Shown piece by piece: positions 51,657-63,722 of a DNA stretch of 64,000 nucleotides. Positions within the stretch are counted from its first letter, which is position 1. The number at the start of each line of letters is the position of its first letter. The position numbers and the translations under genes were made by a program. The stretch comes from Opeltia flavorubescens (Eukaryota; Ascomycota; Lecanoromycetes; Teloschistales; Teloschistaceae), in assembly GCA_000442125.1 (NCBI GenBank), contig KE546979.1, positions 620,001 to 684,000 on the forward strand, given 5' to 3'. Under the pieces are notes generated by a model. That model was not told the origin of the DNA. It did no database searches and saw nothing but the letters and a program-made list of their open reading frames with translations.

Positions 51657-54077
51657 TCAACAGCATGAAAAGACAGGATGCTTGCTTTTAACCGTTACCA
51701 ACCGTTCCACTATCACTTTCCGTTGATGACCCTCCATACCCTCCGCTGCCGCATAACCAAGGTCCCCCTCAAGATCATCTACATCGTACATGAAAGGGTG
51801 ATCCCCATGCCTTGCTGTGAAAGAATAGCGTCGACGCTGACTGCCAGCACTGAGCTGCTTTCGGTGGCCCTCGAAACTCGATCGTGTTTTCGATCTCGCT
51901 GCATTCGGCCGCTGGAACTTGTCCACTAGCTGTCTCTTAGATTCCGATACCTCGACATCATGATCAAAAGTCACCCCTTCTGTTGTGGCTGGTGAGTCAG
52001 GGTGGTCAGGATGATAACTCATATCCGCGAAGCTTGCCGTGCGCGAGAGATCGAACCGGTTGGGATTTGGCAGGTCGGCAGCCGGTGAAGATAGGCCAAG
52101 AAGATCATGTTGCGGCTGAGCAGTAGTTGCATTAGCAGCCCCAATGTCCATTTCTTCTTCTTCAATATTCCTTCGTAGATCTACATCTCTGCGATGCCGC
52201 ATCTCTGCCGAAGGAGTCCTTAAAGGTATAGCAATTGGGATGTCAACAAGATCATCCCAAACGCAGACGCGACTACGTCGAGTCAACTCCAGTGGCCCAT
52301 GATCCGAAGTCTTGAGTGTTTCTACAACGTTCCATGCCTGACCTTTCATCACCCCTATCTGCTGGGCGAACATTCTCTCCTGAAAATCAGAGTCTTGGGA
52401 GAAAACCCGCCGCAATGCCATCTGTGTCTCGCTCCACCAGTGTGTTGAGGTCAAAAGAGGTAAAAAATGCTCCCGAGTCTTTTGGGAGAATGGCTGTCCA
52501 ATGAGTGATACCGGCAAGAAAAGCCAACCAAATGGAAAACTACGCCACTAAAAAGTAATCAGCGACTGATCAAGTCACCCTCGATGGAGCTAACTCACCG
52601 CGTCTGGATGTTTCCAGGGCCACGATAGGCTATTATCAATGGCACCAATGGAAATTGCAGGCGCTTCGATGCCATCTGATGGCGTGCGAGATCTATTTGA
52701 CGTATGCATCGATTCCTGGCGTCTGTATGGAGAACTACTGGAACGTTGAGTCGCAGTATCATTGCCCCCGTTCAATGGAGGGACGGGCCTAGCATTGGTA
52801 CTGCCATTGATCTTGGGGGGCTCCGAGACTATTGACACCTCTTGGCTTTGAGAGTCAACCCGAATCATCCAATTATCAAGACCGCGATCAGTGTTTCTCA
52901 TAATGTAGTCTAGAATGACAAGTTTTTCTAATTCCTCCCGGAAGGACTGTTGAAGGCTCTCAGTCCAGACAAACCGCCCTCGATTATCTTCCTCGATTGT
53001 AGAAGATCGAGCTTCACTAGGTATTTCGTCGTCCTCATCAGACACCGAGGTCCCTGGCCGGCAAGATCCTGCCCATGACCTCCTCTTACTTGAAGGCGCA
53101 TCATCAGGGCGAAACCCAGAGCTTGCTTGGTCGGGCCAAGGGTGATCGCGAAGAAAAACGTTAGCATCTTTGAATCCCTTCAAGAAAACCTGAAAGCTTC
53201 CAATCTTTGCGGGCAAAGGTTTCCTTTTTCTGTAATAATTTGACCTATCCCAGAAGTCGTAATGGAATGATTTTGACGAAAGGTAGACAATGTCGGTGTA
53301 AGGGACGAGATTAGTTCGTAGTCTGCTATCAAGAACATATGCTGCGGCTTCGGAAACGTAGGAAAGGTTAGGTATCAAACATTCGCGACCGAAGAAGCAG
53401 GGAAAGAGGTTTCGATGTATCCATTTAGTCCATTTCGGATTTCGTGTAGCATACGGTTCTTCATCCTTTGGCTTGAAGACCCCCACAATTTTTCCGTCGC
53501 TGTTGCGGGCAAAGTAACTCCCGGAGCTGCCTTGAGATATCATCTTTGGATGTACGCCCAGTTCAATAGCGACGCGCACACTTTCGACTACATCATCAAA
53601 TCCAATCTTTGTCATGCGATCTCCTTGGTTTTCTGCCAGGTAGTCCGAATCAAGCGTTTCGGCACTTGCAGGCCGCATGCCTTCTGGGGCTCGGAACACG
53701 GAATGCTGAATTTCTAATTGCTCTTCTTCATCGGTCTTCCCTCGAACCTTATTAATCTTGAATTTGGAGGCAATCTCCCCAGCCCATCGTTCGAGCCGTG
53801 CATTAATAGCTTTGATGTCGACCCCGGAGGAGCTCCGCCGTGGCCTCCTCCGGCCTGAATGACTTCGTCTTGATCTACCGGGTGGACTGTCATCTCTGCC
53901 GGCGTGCATTTGTCCATGGGATTTGGGTTGAATAGGAGCGTAGCGGGGAGTGGAAGCAGATATCGTAATTGGACGGTCATGGACATCATCATCATCGGAT
54001 TCGTCAAGGTAGCCATTCTCTTCATCTGCTTGAGCGATTCGAGCATAGCCTGTGGTGGCTGGTCGATGGCGAGGCAT
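51657..54077 (-). CDS. LSB6: Type II phosphatidylinositol 4-kinase (Lsb6)
   Basis: Two exons, 54077-52599 and 52547-51657, give 789 residues. The first ATG of the open frame is 54077 (MPRHRPATTGYARIAQ); codons further upstream start with GTG. The glycine loop is GSSGSYFARNSDGKIVGVFKPKDEEP (about residue 183), the catalytic loop is DYIMRNTDRGLDNW (about 390) and the metal-binding Asp is in AIDNSLSWPWKHPDA (about 480-493), where the intron falls. A cluster of Arg/Ser (SRRSHSGRRRPRRSS) precedes the domain. The kinase makes PI4P on endosomal and vacuolar membranes. The C-terminal extension of about 250 residues beyond the kinase core is Ser/Arg-rich. Confidence 0.93.
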
Positions 54078-54537
54078 ACCGTCGTGCACATGAGGATGGG
54101 TGGTAACTTGAATGTTGCTGACCAGGGGGGGGGGGATATGCTATTGTTTCGAACGCCAAGACCTTGTCATTTTGGGTATTTTATGCGCATCTTGGCAGGA
54201 ACACAGGTGATACTTAACACATGCAGTCTTTATGCACCACTACATATTTCACTGGTTGTATCGACCCAAATCGATTAATCTACGATATACTGGAAATATT
54301 GTTTTATTTCAAGGTATATCTCTGATAACGAAAGCCAAAGCAGGAATGGTACTGGTTGAATAGAACCGCATCTTATCCTGTCAAATAACATCGATTACTG
54401 ATGAATTCTTGAGTCCTTTCTTTCCTTTATAGTGCGAAACGCCTGCGCATTTTCCATTTCATTTACTACCAAAACTCCTCACACGGACCGAAAAGACGCA
54501 GAAAGTCCCCGTTTCAAAGGTATTCCTTGAGCAATAG
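54078..54537. other. Intergenic region LSB6 start/SPC24 end, with poly-G run
   Basis: It holds the LSB6 upstream region and the SPC24 3' end. An uninterrupted run of about ten G lies at 54125-54134. No gene is supported. Confidence 0.5.
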
Positions 54538-55312
54538 CTATAGTGTTTGCCAAAAGTAATTTGCGTAAAAGAATTTCGAGAATTTTGGGTCAACGTTCAC
54601 AACGTGTACATCTCCTTTCTGCGTATTTCGAATGGTAGCCTTATTGCAAACTCCAGTACTGTCTAGATCAAGATCGATTCCTAAGGATCGGTACACTTTC
54701 AGTTTGAGTCTATCGCATGTGCTTAGTATGTCTAGCCACCCGGCAGATCTGGTGCGCTTTATTAAACTCACATTGTAGGGTCTTCGAGATCTCTTCTAGC
54801 TTTCATGGCCTTGTCTCCCTCAATGCCTTGCATGTCTAATGTCTGGAGTTTTCCTTTCAAGCCTTCTAACTCTTGCTCTAGCCGCTCTCCCTCTATTTCC
54901 AAGTCCGAAGCCGCTTTAGCCACGCGAAACTTCTGTGTATCGAGTTCAACAATCTGCGACGCATGGTCCGTACTGCTATGTGCCGAGACAGTTTCGGTAT
55001 GCTGAGTTGACAGAGTCTGGTAATTGCGCGAGAGCTCTGATCAGAAAATCAGTATGTAAAGCATAGTCTAGACGGAGTAGTGAGGCTCCGCGCACTTTTC
55101 AAGGCATTGTCGCCATCTCGAATCCGCAAATCGCGGGCTTGTTGGAGCGTGGAGAGTGATTCATTGATGCGACCGATGGCAATCTTATCCGGATGTATAT
55201 TGAAGTTCCCGATTGTGTGATGTATAAGCTAAAGATTACCGTCAGAGAGATTTAATCACTTTGCTTAATAGATGCAATAAGCTCACTGTTGCTGGATCTT
55301 CGTCGAGAAGCA
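54538..55312 (-). CDS. SPC24: Kinetochore protein Spc24 (Ndc80 complex)
   Basis: Four exons, 55312-55286, 55228-55096, 55036-54772 and 54709-54538, give 198 residues. [24 protein letters not shown] is the conserved start. A long coiled coil follows ([20 protein letters not shown]). The globular C-terminus [17 protein letters not shown]...[23 protein letters not shown] is the Spc25-binding, Mis12/CENP-T-facing domain. Every junction restores a family block and the phase. Spc24 lies at the inner end of the Ndc80 complex that links centromeres to spindle microtubules. It starts 304 bp from FIS1 in the opposite direction. Confidence 0.93.
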
Positions 55313-55616
55313 TGGCCCAAGCTTGCGATGCACTTTAGAATACGTTACGATTATATAACACCCGTTACTCGTGACGGTTAATGAAGGATTCTTCCAAGAA
55401 GTTTGTAGTTATGGGTACCTTGAGAGAAGACTTTAATTTGCCGTAATAGAGCTTGATTCTGTTGATGTAAACACTGAAGATTCGCGGGGAAACAGCCACC
55501 GATCTCCGCGCCGGAGCTAGCGGCTTTTGTGCGCCACAACCTTAGCCATGTGAATCTTCGAAGCTGGCAATCGTTGCGCAGTCACCCGCTCCTGTGTATT
55601 GTCCTTGGGTACGTGA
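55313..55616. promoter_or_regulatory. Divergent promoter region SPC24/FIS1
   Basis: It is 304 bp between opposed start codons. Nothing coding is seen; specific factor sites could not be assigned. Confidence 0.45.
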
Positions 55617-56271
55617 ATGATGGGATCGAATTTACCTTGTGAGTAGTAGCGCCTATCTATATGATATTACACCATATTTGTCAGTCTTGACAATGCGTAT
55701 GCTGTTTCTCCGTATCGTCAAAGTCCAATCGAACAAATTCACTGAACCGTCGCTTACATGGTCTTCCTACTACCAGATGCTGCCGATGCGGATTCTCCCC
55801 TCAAGTCGGAAGAGCTGCAGGTTCTGAGAGCTCAATATGAAAAGGAGGGTCATTACGTTGGAGTACAAACCAAATTCAACTATGCCTGGGTAGGCTCACG
55901 TTGGCTGAATCAGAGAGGTTCTACTGAAGCGGATTTCTCAGGGATTAATCAAATCAAATTCTCGTAACGAGCAACAAGAAGGCGTCCGCTTGCTGTCAGA
56001 TATATTTCGAAATGCGCCCGAGCGACGCAGAGAATGCCTATACTACCTGGCCTTAGGGAATTACAAATTGGGCAATTATGCGGAGGCACGACGGTACAAT
56101 GACCTTTTGCTAGACCACGAGCCAGGGAACCTACAAGCAAGCAGTTTGCGGGGGCTAATTGATGAAAAAGTTGCTAAAGAAGGTATGATGGGAGTTGCGA
56201 TCCTTAGCGGGGTCGCTATTGCTGCCGGCGTTGTCGGAGGGATGCTCGTGAAGAGTGCAAGGAGAAGGTAA
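55617..56271 (+). CDS. FIS1: Mitochondrial fission protein Fis1
   Basis: Three exons, 55617-55638, 55777-55889 and 55942-56271, give 154 residues. A 22-nt first exon (MMGSNLP plus one base) joins at [26 protein letters not shown], so the ATG at 55758 within the intron is not the start. The TPR-like fold shows as [54 protein letters not shown] and [18 protein letters not shown]-terminal hydrophobic anchor ([19 protein letters not shown]) and basic SARRR follow, typical of a tail-anchored outer-membrane protein. Fis1 recruits the dynamin Dnm1 for mitochondrial and peroxisomal division. Confidence 0.94.
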
Positions 56272-57086
56272 CGATTTCCCACAAAAGAACATTAGGAGGT
56301 TAAGCTGTAAGGCGTTATCAAGCGTGCGGGTTCCTTGGCCTAGTAACTATCTCATCAACTCCTGAACCCGTCATGATGGTTTCAATATCAGTGTCTCGTT
56401 AATGGGAGTGGAAGAGTGAGGGTGATCTGAAGGAAAAAGAGTCATGAGAGGGGACTGGATTCACAAGACAATCAGTGGCGCTTGATAGTGGCTGGTGCAG
56501 GCCAACCGAAACGGGAAGAAGGCATTAGAATTCGGAGCGTGATCCATTCCGGCTGCTGATTGCCTCTTTATCAAGTGCATTGTCACGGCTCCTAGAATCC
56601 TGAGAACAAAGATTCGCATTCAATCTTGCTGTTGAAAGAACATAGTTTTGGGATGATGTGATCCTGACTGACGCCAAATATACGATTTCCAACCTTTGAT
56701 ACGTCATAGGCATCGGCGTCGGTGTCTGGAAATTGCACGCAATACTCCCAACATCACAACACAGTAACCTCAAACCTCATCTTCTTCTTTGATCTACTTC
56801 TTGTTTTTAATGAATTATCCATCAACTACACACTTACCGAGGGCCTGAAAGAATACCATACATCCTTACTTCTCCCGAAATTCAGCCTTCCTCACAATAC
56901 GGTCGCAAGGCTTACTACAAGGTCATACCTTTCTTGCATGCTTCGCCTCAGCTTCCGCCAACGCTGCAAGAACTCGAAACTTAGCACAAATCACTTTTGC
57001 ATTTCTAGACTTGCTCCAACTACAACAGCCTTTGATTTAAGAACATCCAGCAGTCTTCGGCATTGTTATCAGCTCAACGTCTGATT
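56272..57086. other. Intergenic region FIS1 end/RING gene start
   Basis: About 815 bp. The last 300 bp are pyrimidine-rich on the plus strand, typical of a fungal promoter and leader of the RING gene. Plus and minus ORFs of 80-120 codons (56525-57084) have no features and are not called. Confidence 0.45.
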
Positions 57087-58614
57087 ATGTCGAGCCACAC
57101 TGGACGACCAGAAGCAGACCTACTTTTCTGCCATCAGTGTGAGAATCAATGGCGACAAAATGCCGCCGGTCTCCGATGTCCTCGGTGTGATTCAGAGTTC
57201 GTAGAAGTCGTAAGTCAGCTGTTATCTACCGGAACAAACTTACCCCGTTACTAATCAGTCTACCTAGGTCGAAAATGACGACGATCCACGTTCAGGACAG
57301 TCTGGTCATGATGATGATGTAGAACCCCATCCGGAAAATCTCCCTCAGCACCCTCTTCGTCACATGAATCCGTGGGCCCGAAGTCGTCCAGGTTCGGATG
57401 ACGGAAACATAGAACACGTCGAGTGGAATCCTAGCCCTGGCCTGCACTTCAGTCGGACATCTTACCGTTCAGGATCACCACGTGGGGGATTTCCAGGTCA
57501 GCCTGGTAACGACCCTTTTGCCTCGTTATTCCAGAGCATGTTCGATACACGCCAGATACCCGGACAAAACATGGGTGGACCAAGACCCGGGAACCCCTTT
57601 CCATCCCCCTTTTCCGCACCTCCTCATCACGCACCCTGGGGATCTTATCAGTCTCAAATGCCCGGTCCCCATCGGATTCAACCTGGATACGGAAGTCGGA
57701 ACACATATAGAGTTTGGCCAGCGCCACCGTCACCCACCAACACTGGCAACAACCATCTACAAGAGTATGTCATTTGTTGCCCCGTAGAAGGTATCGTACT
57801 AATCTCATTTGACAGGGTCATGCAAGCCCTTTTCCAGAACATAGCTCAACCATCCGACCCAAGTAACCCCCATACAGGTCCACGCACCACCCCCGGCTTC
57901 CCGGGCCTCCACCAGCTTTTCGCCTCTGTCCTTAACCCTGCGAACGCCGCTCATGGAGACGTCGTATATAGTGAAGAAGCCCTCGACCGCATCATTTCCC
58001 AATTCATGGAAGGTCAAGCCGGTTCTTCGGCCCCGGGCCCCGCTTCCGCCGCCGCTATCGAAGCTCTCCCCAAAAAGAAAGTCAACAAAGACATGCTAGG
58101 CAGTGATGGTAAGGCTGAATGCAGCGTCTGCATGGATAACGTGGAACTCGATGACGAGGTCACCGTTTTACCATGCCAGCACTGGTTCCACGGCGAGTGT
58201 GTGGGCGCGTGGCTCAAGGAGCATGACACATGTCCGCACTGTCGACAAGGGATCATGCCCAAGGATGCGCCGAATGAGGTGGCGAGTCCGAGAAGTCCCG
58301 GACAAGAACCTAGGACTAGCTTACCTCCTTTAAGTCCAAGCAGAGAGATGCCAGGGGGGTTTCATTTCAGATATCACCATGGTGGCAATAGTAATAGCAC
58401 TTCTCCAACTGAGTCATTTCGATCACAGCGCGATCTTCCGGTTCCAGCTCAGAGGCCGGAGCGGAGAAGATCGAGCGGAAGTAGTGGACGGAACGCTGGA
58501 GAGGGCAGTAGTGGTGGAGGGATCTCGGGTGCAATCGGGGGGTGGGTGCGGAACCATCTCGGTGGTGGTGGCGGTGGCGGCGGAGGACATTATGATCGGA
58601 GCTCAAGTCGATGA
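57087..58614 (+). CDS. RING-H2 E3 ubiquitin ligase (RNF115/126-like)
   Basis: Three exons, 57087-57209, 57268-57764 and 57816-58614, give 472 residues. The N-terminal zinc ribbon CHQC...CPRC (LLFCHQCENQWRQ, LRCPRCDSEFVE) is followed by a disordered Pro/Gly-rich region with many Phe and Met, and the RING-H2 finger (about 307-350: CSVCMDNVELDDEVTVLPCQHWFHGECVGAWLKEHDTCPHC) has all eight ligands. The architecture matches BCA2/RNF126-like ubiquitin ligases, in which the N-terminal ribbon binds ubiquitin. The C-terminus ends in a nine- to ten-glycine run. The specific substrate is unknown. Confidence 0.9.
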
Positions 58615-59463
58615 AGCACTTCGATTGAAAGCAGAACAGTCGATCCGGAGCGATATCGATGAGACAAATGGTGTATGATACTACAGGATTTTTCGAAGAC
58701 TATGCCTGCGGCTTAGGGGCTCTTTCTTTCATGGGCGGAATGGTAGATCAATGGTAGGTTTGCGAGGGACCCTGGCGTTTTCCTAGTGGGGAATGCATAA
58801 GAGGCGTTCTTCTTGATAAACTGGTTTCAACTCACGTTGGTGATGGCGGGTGGTTCATGTCTTTCAGCAGGTCCGCCATGGTACAATGGGCTTGCAGAGA
58901 TTCGCAATTATGCAAACAATTCGAGATACCCATGAGGTTCCTTCTTGATTGGATAGATGTATCATTTACGAGAAATCTTACGTGTTCGTTTGCATCGTAA
59001 TCTCTCTGTGCCAATCTAGGGTAATCTCACAAGGCCATCCTACGTTCTTACGACTTATTGGCATGATCCGAACACAGAAATGAAAGCGTACATTTCGATA
59101 TTATACTGTTCAAAGTTGCACTGTTTCGATGTCTTCAATGTTCTTCAATCACACAAGGTGGCTCGATCAGGGAGAAAGGTGATTGTTGTTTCCTCGTAAC
59201 CAGAACCCGATGGAGTACGCTAGGCAAAAGATTTGACGAGAAAGACTGCTCGATTCTTTACAGTATTTCATTTCTCTTCCTGGGAATTTAGTCGGTAATA
59301 TATACAACATAAGCATAGCCTCCAGCACCGACCAATCTAATCGCCAAGCATTGGCGCTGGTATCCAGTACCATATCAAAAACGCCAAGCAGCTGGACGTA
59401 TGTACGAGCCTAATGACAACCTCTAATGGAAGCATGAAAAAATTCAAGAAAATGATAGATTAT
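58615..59463. other. Convergent intergenic region RING gene/BST1, with candidate small gene
   Basis: About 850 bp. Apart from a candidate spliced ORF at 58729-58995 (listed separately), nothing gene-like is visible. The rest should be 3' UTRs. Confidence 0.45.
58729..58995 (-). CDS. Candidate small spliced gene (about 40 residues), unrecognised
   Basis: Possible exons 58995-58982, 58890-58836 and 58782-58729 join in one frame. The donors are GTAAGA and GTGAGT, the acceptors CTGCAAG and CACTAG. The product would start MQTNT|PLYHGG and end RKPTIDLPFRP. An alternative start ATG at 58879, in another frame, shares the second intron and gives 37 residues. The GTGAGT/CACTAG intron is the best evidence; the first intron lacks a clear branch site. 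I do not recognise a family. Confidence 0.3.
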
Positions 59464-62400
59464 TTACGGTCGTTTCTTCACATGTCCGCCATCGTCGTCT
59501 CCGTCAAGTATCCGGGTGAGACTGGATAGAGAGAGGTCAGTGTTGGAGAAATAGAGTGCCATGAGCCATGCGGCAACAAGGTTAACGAGATGGTGAAGCA
59601 GGTATGCGTATGAGATCCCATATACAGCGGCGTAGACGGCGAGGACGAAGAATAGAAGACTTGTGACGTGGCTGAGTCTGCTCTGTCGTTAGCGCATCTA
59701 ATAAGTCTATCAGGAGAGGTGAATCTTGCCTAGCTGAGGCTCGCGGAACCATCTTTCCGCTTGTCAAGGTTTCGACGAGGAGGATGAATGGCATTATGGA
59801 TAAGACATTATGATGTGATGAAAATGGTGTGAGCCAGTGAACGGCAAGATTGTGAACCCATACCACGAGGACTGGGAGATTGATCGGAAGAACGCAGAGC
59901 ATGAGAAGTAGGATTGAATGGGCGTAGTTGTAGAAATTAGAATTGGCTCCCGATCCCTAACATGATGTTAGTGCATCGGGAAAGCACAAGGGACGAAGTT
60001 GCCAACTAACATTTTCACGTAGATGATACAAAGCTCGAATGCAAGTCGCTAGCTGGACTATGCAAGAAACGAGGTAGGCGAATTGATAAGGAATTACTGT
60101 TAATACAAGTAGTAGTAGTACACTGGCGGTCACGATTCGCCGTCTAGGTGAAGTCAAAGTGAAAGCCGGCATGGTCGGTTTCCTGCTTGAAGTTAGGCAC
60201 GACTTCCTGAGCCACAGGTGATACTCACTTAGGTTGTTCACTCTTTAATTGGGAGGAACGAAGCATAAGCAAGCGGAAAGCAACCTGGAGAAGATAGATA
60301 ACTCCCAGAGCCATGTAGTTGAGCATGATACAGATGCCTGCACTAAGCAATCCGAACATCGGCACCAAGAACCAGAAGGCGGGATCCTGTGAGCCGAGGA
60401 GGAGATCGTTTTGATCATAATCAACAGGCGATCCAGTGGCGTTCCCACTCCAGCTGAAAAAGCCACCGGAGGCAGAGTTGGTCGTTGCGGCACTTGAGAT
60501 CGCAAACGATATCGAAAGAAAGGTCAAAGCCAAAAAAAACAAGGGCATCGACGTTCGGAGGCAGAGGTCCATTGATTCCGAGAACGTCACAAATGCGCCT
60601 TAAAAACTCAGTATACTGTTGTTTCCAATGATTTGTGGGTGGGAACAAATCTGTTCAGGGGCACTTACCGCTGTCATCGTAGAGTCTAAATTGTTTTCGC
60701 AGCACAAGAGCGACAATCAATAGTGGGAATGCCGCAAACACAGTTCGGTATCGCATGACTAGTTTCCCAATGCTCCCACTAATGTCAAGTACCAGCGAAA
60801 CACCGATGGATGAATCGCAAGTCGGATCCGTCCAAAATTGTAGAGAAATCCCATTGGTCGTAACCTGTGACCGCAGTGGAGGTGGCATGAACGGGGCAAT
60901 GCCGTGAAGACTGATATTGGCCTCTTTGACGTTGACGAAATACCGCGATTCATGAGGCTCCGAAAAATGCTGGCGTAATAAGGGAGTGAAAAGCTCTGCA
61001 TTACCACCGCACGCTTGCTTTCCCATGCTAAGTTCAAAGGCAAGCAGGCTGGAGTGCAGTGCAGGTATTTCGAACGTTGTCACTAACGGTCTATCTGCCG
61101 GTAATTTGAATCGGGTCCCAAAGGTGAGTAAGTGCTGCAGACCGGTCGAAACGAGGGTGTTCGATTCGCTGTTGTCACTAAACTCAGCTATCGCCCAAGC
61201 TTCCGTTGATTCGGGCGCTCTTTCGACTATGGCGATGAGTTGGTGTTCCCCAAGATCTTCAAGTTCATACTGAAGATAGGAGAACGGATTTTGTTTGTCA
61301 AAGGGATAAATCGATGTTCTGTGTGAAGCAGGCAGTTGGATTAAGTCTGTAGCAGCGTTCTTGCAAGCGTATCGTGTAGAGCCGGCTCGGCCTTCTGACA
61401 GGTCAATATTCAAGGCAAAAAGCGCTGCCGAGTTGCCTGGCTGTAGCGGAAGAACACTGCAAAGAAAGACATCCAAGTGCCCAGTATGTGAATTTTCCGA
61501 AAGGGGTAGGTTAGATAAAAATGTAAACTTCTTTTGAGTGGGCATGCCCTGAGGTGGGATTGGAAGGACATGAGCCGTTGGTTTTTTGGATTTACCAACA
61601 CTGCGAAGCACCAGTCTCTTACCCACTGGATTGATCGAGACGGACTGATCTTCAAGGGTTAATAGAGTCGTTGGTTCCTTATATGGAAGACTTCTCTCGG
61701 CTGTGACCTCCATACCCGTCAAATACCATTTTTTGAAGACTCGCATCCGCTCTGCCCTTGGCTTGGTTTGCGAGGGGCGATGAACGTCGAGCGCTTCAAA
61801 GATAGATCGCGCAATAGGCCTGACTAGCTGAACGCACCACGTGGTCTGGATGTGATCTGCGCCAGTCCACATGCCTGGGATAGAAGAGGTAAAAACAGTA
61901 AAGCCGTGTGTGCTAGGAACAAGCGAAGAGAGACTGGCGTAGTCCGAGGGTACAGTTGTATCCAAGCTTCCGCCTGCGATGGATATCAAGGTGACATGCC
62001 ATAAAGGATTGTCACTTGCCCATTTTTGGGAGTGGGCGACCCGCCAATAGCTGTTGATCCGCTCGTAAGTCCGGACAAGATCGGCATCGACGGAAACGGG
62101 TGATCTTGCGTGAGGAGCAGAAATGGTAATAATGGTGTTGACTGAATTTGACTGATAATTCGGCATGGTAAGCATCGTACGAGCAGCAACGCCGCCCATG
62201 GAATGACCGATAAGGATGACAGAACTAGGATCAGGCAATCCTGGGTCTCGTTGCGACCTCCGTGGATCATGATAAAGGGATAGAATGTAGGCCACCGCAT
62301 CATTTAGATATTCAGCCTGGTCCAGAAGTGTCTGTCCATGAAAGGCAGTGAAGTCCTCGTTGAAGTCGATCGAAAAAAAGTCAATGCTTGTCGCCCCCCC

Positions 62401-63114
62401 CTTCAACGCTGCCTTATCCTGCTGGACGGTATTATAGTAATGCTGAACGGTCTCAGACGCCAGAGACCTGGCTTGCTTGTAGCTCCCAGCATTTCCGGGG
62501 ATGAACAGCACAGGGACACCTTTGACCTGGCGCTGTTAGCCCACTTTGTTACACGCGGGCAGAAATTGCCATACCTTTCGATCTTCATCGAACCCAATCT
62601 CCCTGTATAAATGCAGCGAGTACTTAGAAGCGAAACGGGTATGTTCCGTATCGAAGTCGGCGAATTTGAAGAACATTGAACGGGTGTAGTACATGTCACA
62701 GCCTTTGGCGTCTAGCTGCGTCGTCGTGAAAGACTGCAGGATGAAAAGCATCAAAAGAATGGCGGAGAGAGCAGCAGTGAGGATAAGGAGCGAGCAAGAC
62801 CAAGGACTTCGGATGCGATGCCACCGCCGCGCACGAGAATCCAGCATTTTGTCTTCTGGCTGCTGGGTGGTGGACTGTTCTGATTTTCTCCGGGATGGTT
62901 GTGGTTTCGTTGACGATGTCCATGTGTCGGAAGACAATTGGGCTGGTGACAAAGCCTTTTCTATCTTCCGACGATCAAGAGTTTCGGAATGGCGTGTTAC
63001 GTCAAATTTAGCGGTCGAGAAGGTCTTCTTCTCGTCAGGGTCGAACTTGGATGGTTCCTGGGCACCTCCATCATTATTATCCTCATCGGCTGAGGAGGAG
63101 AGCTTTCTTCGCAT
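59464..63114 (-). CDS. BST1: GPI inositol-deacylase Bst1
   Basis: Six exons, 63114-62575, 62526-60669, 60598-60229, 60182-60011, 59956-59730 and 59677-59464, give 1126 residues. An N-terminal membrane helix (SLLILTAALSAILLMLFILQ, about 105-125) is followed by the PGAP1-like lipase domain with VPVLFIPGNAGSYKQ and nucleophile VILIGHSMGGVAAR (about residue 284). Then comes a lumenal domain and several helices near the C-terminus, ending with NFYNYAHSILLLMLCVLPINLPVLVVW and YAYLLHHLVNLVAAWLM. It removes the inositol-linked acyl chain from GPI anchors in the ER before export. The start is the ATG at 63114; the preceding in-frame codons lack ATG. Intron 5 begins with GC (AG|GCAAGA). Confidence 0.93.
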
Positions 63115-63722
63115 TGGACGCTGGCGAAAGCTTTTTTCATCAACCACCACGGCTGCTCTTGAAAAGGTGAGAACCTGCTGCCGCAGTTGGCAGCGCGCGG
63201 AAGCCTTATCGTCAAGATATCAGGGATGCGGACGTCAACCGATGGCTAAATGGGAGGCAGGATGAACCGAGATTTGCGGAAACGACCCGCCGTGGCTGGT
63301 GTCTTAGTCAGACGAGGGACGATGCTTGTCCGCTAAGGGTATATTCGCTTGGCAACCCGTATCACCTTTTATGCCAGGCGAACTTTATGACACGCTGTCA
63401 TAGATAGATGCGGTTCAGTCAACTGCTTTTGCGTGATAGTAGAATCGATGTATCGATTACGAGATATAGAGTAACTGTGTTCACCAAGATACGATTGGGC
63501 TCGGCAGAAAGGATCAGGTAGGAGCATTTATCAAAGTGAGACTTGAAGTTTGCTCCTTTATTTTACTGGTTACAACTTTGACACCATAACGTCTAGAAAA
63601 ATGAGAGCTCAACAGTTGGGTTATTTGCTACATTAAATTGTGCCGGAAACGGAGTTGGACACTTCACCACCTCAACCAATAGAGCTGTCTCAATGTCTTT
63701 GTGCTGGAGCAACAAAGTGCAT
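63115..63722. other. Upstream region of BST1 and 3' end of the next gene
   Basis: About 600 bp. The sequence just upstream of BST1 is open in frame to a stop near 63240, without ATG. The rest shows no gene-like ORF. Confidence 0.45.

Noticed and set aside
54125-54134. Poly-G run as a regulatory or G-quadruplex element
   Set aside because: Only one run is present, so a stable quadruplex is not supported. It may also be a homopolymer length error.
55758-55967. Alternative FIS1 start at the ATG in 55758
   Set aside because: The ATG is inside the intron. Splicing from the 22-nt exon restores [12 protein letters not shown], which fits the family better.
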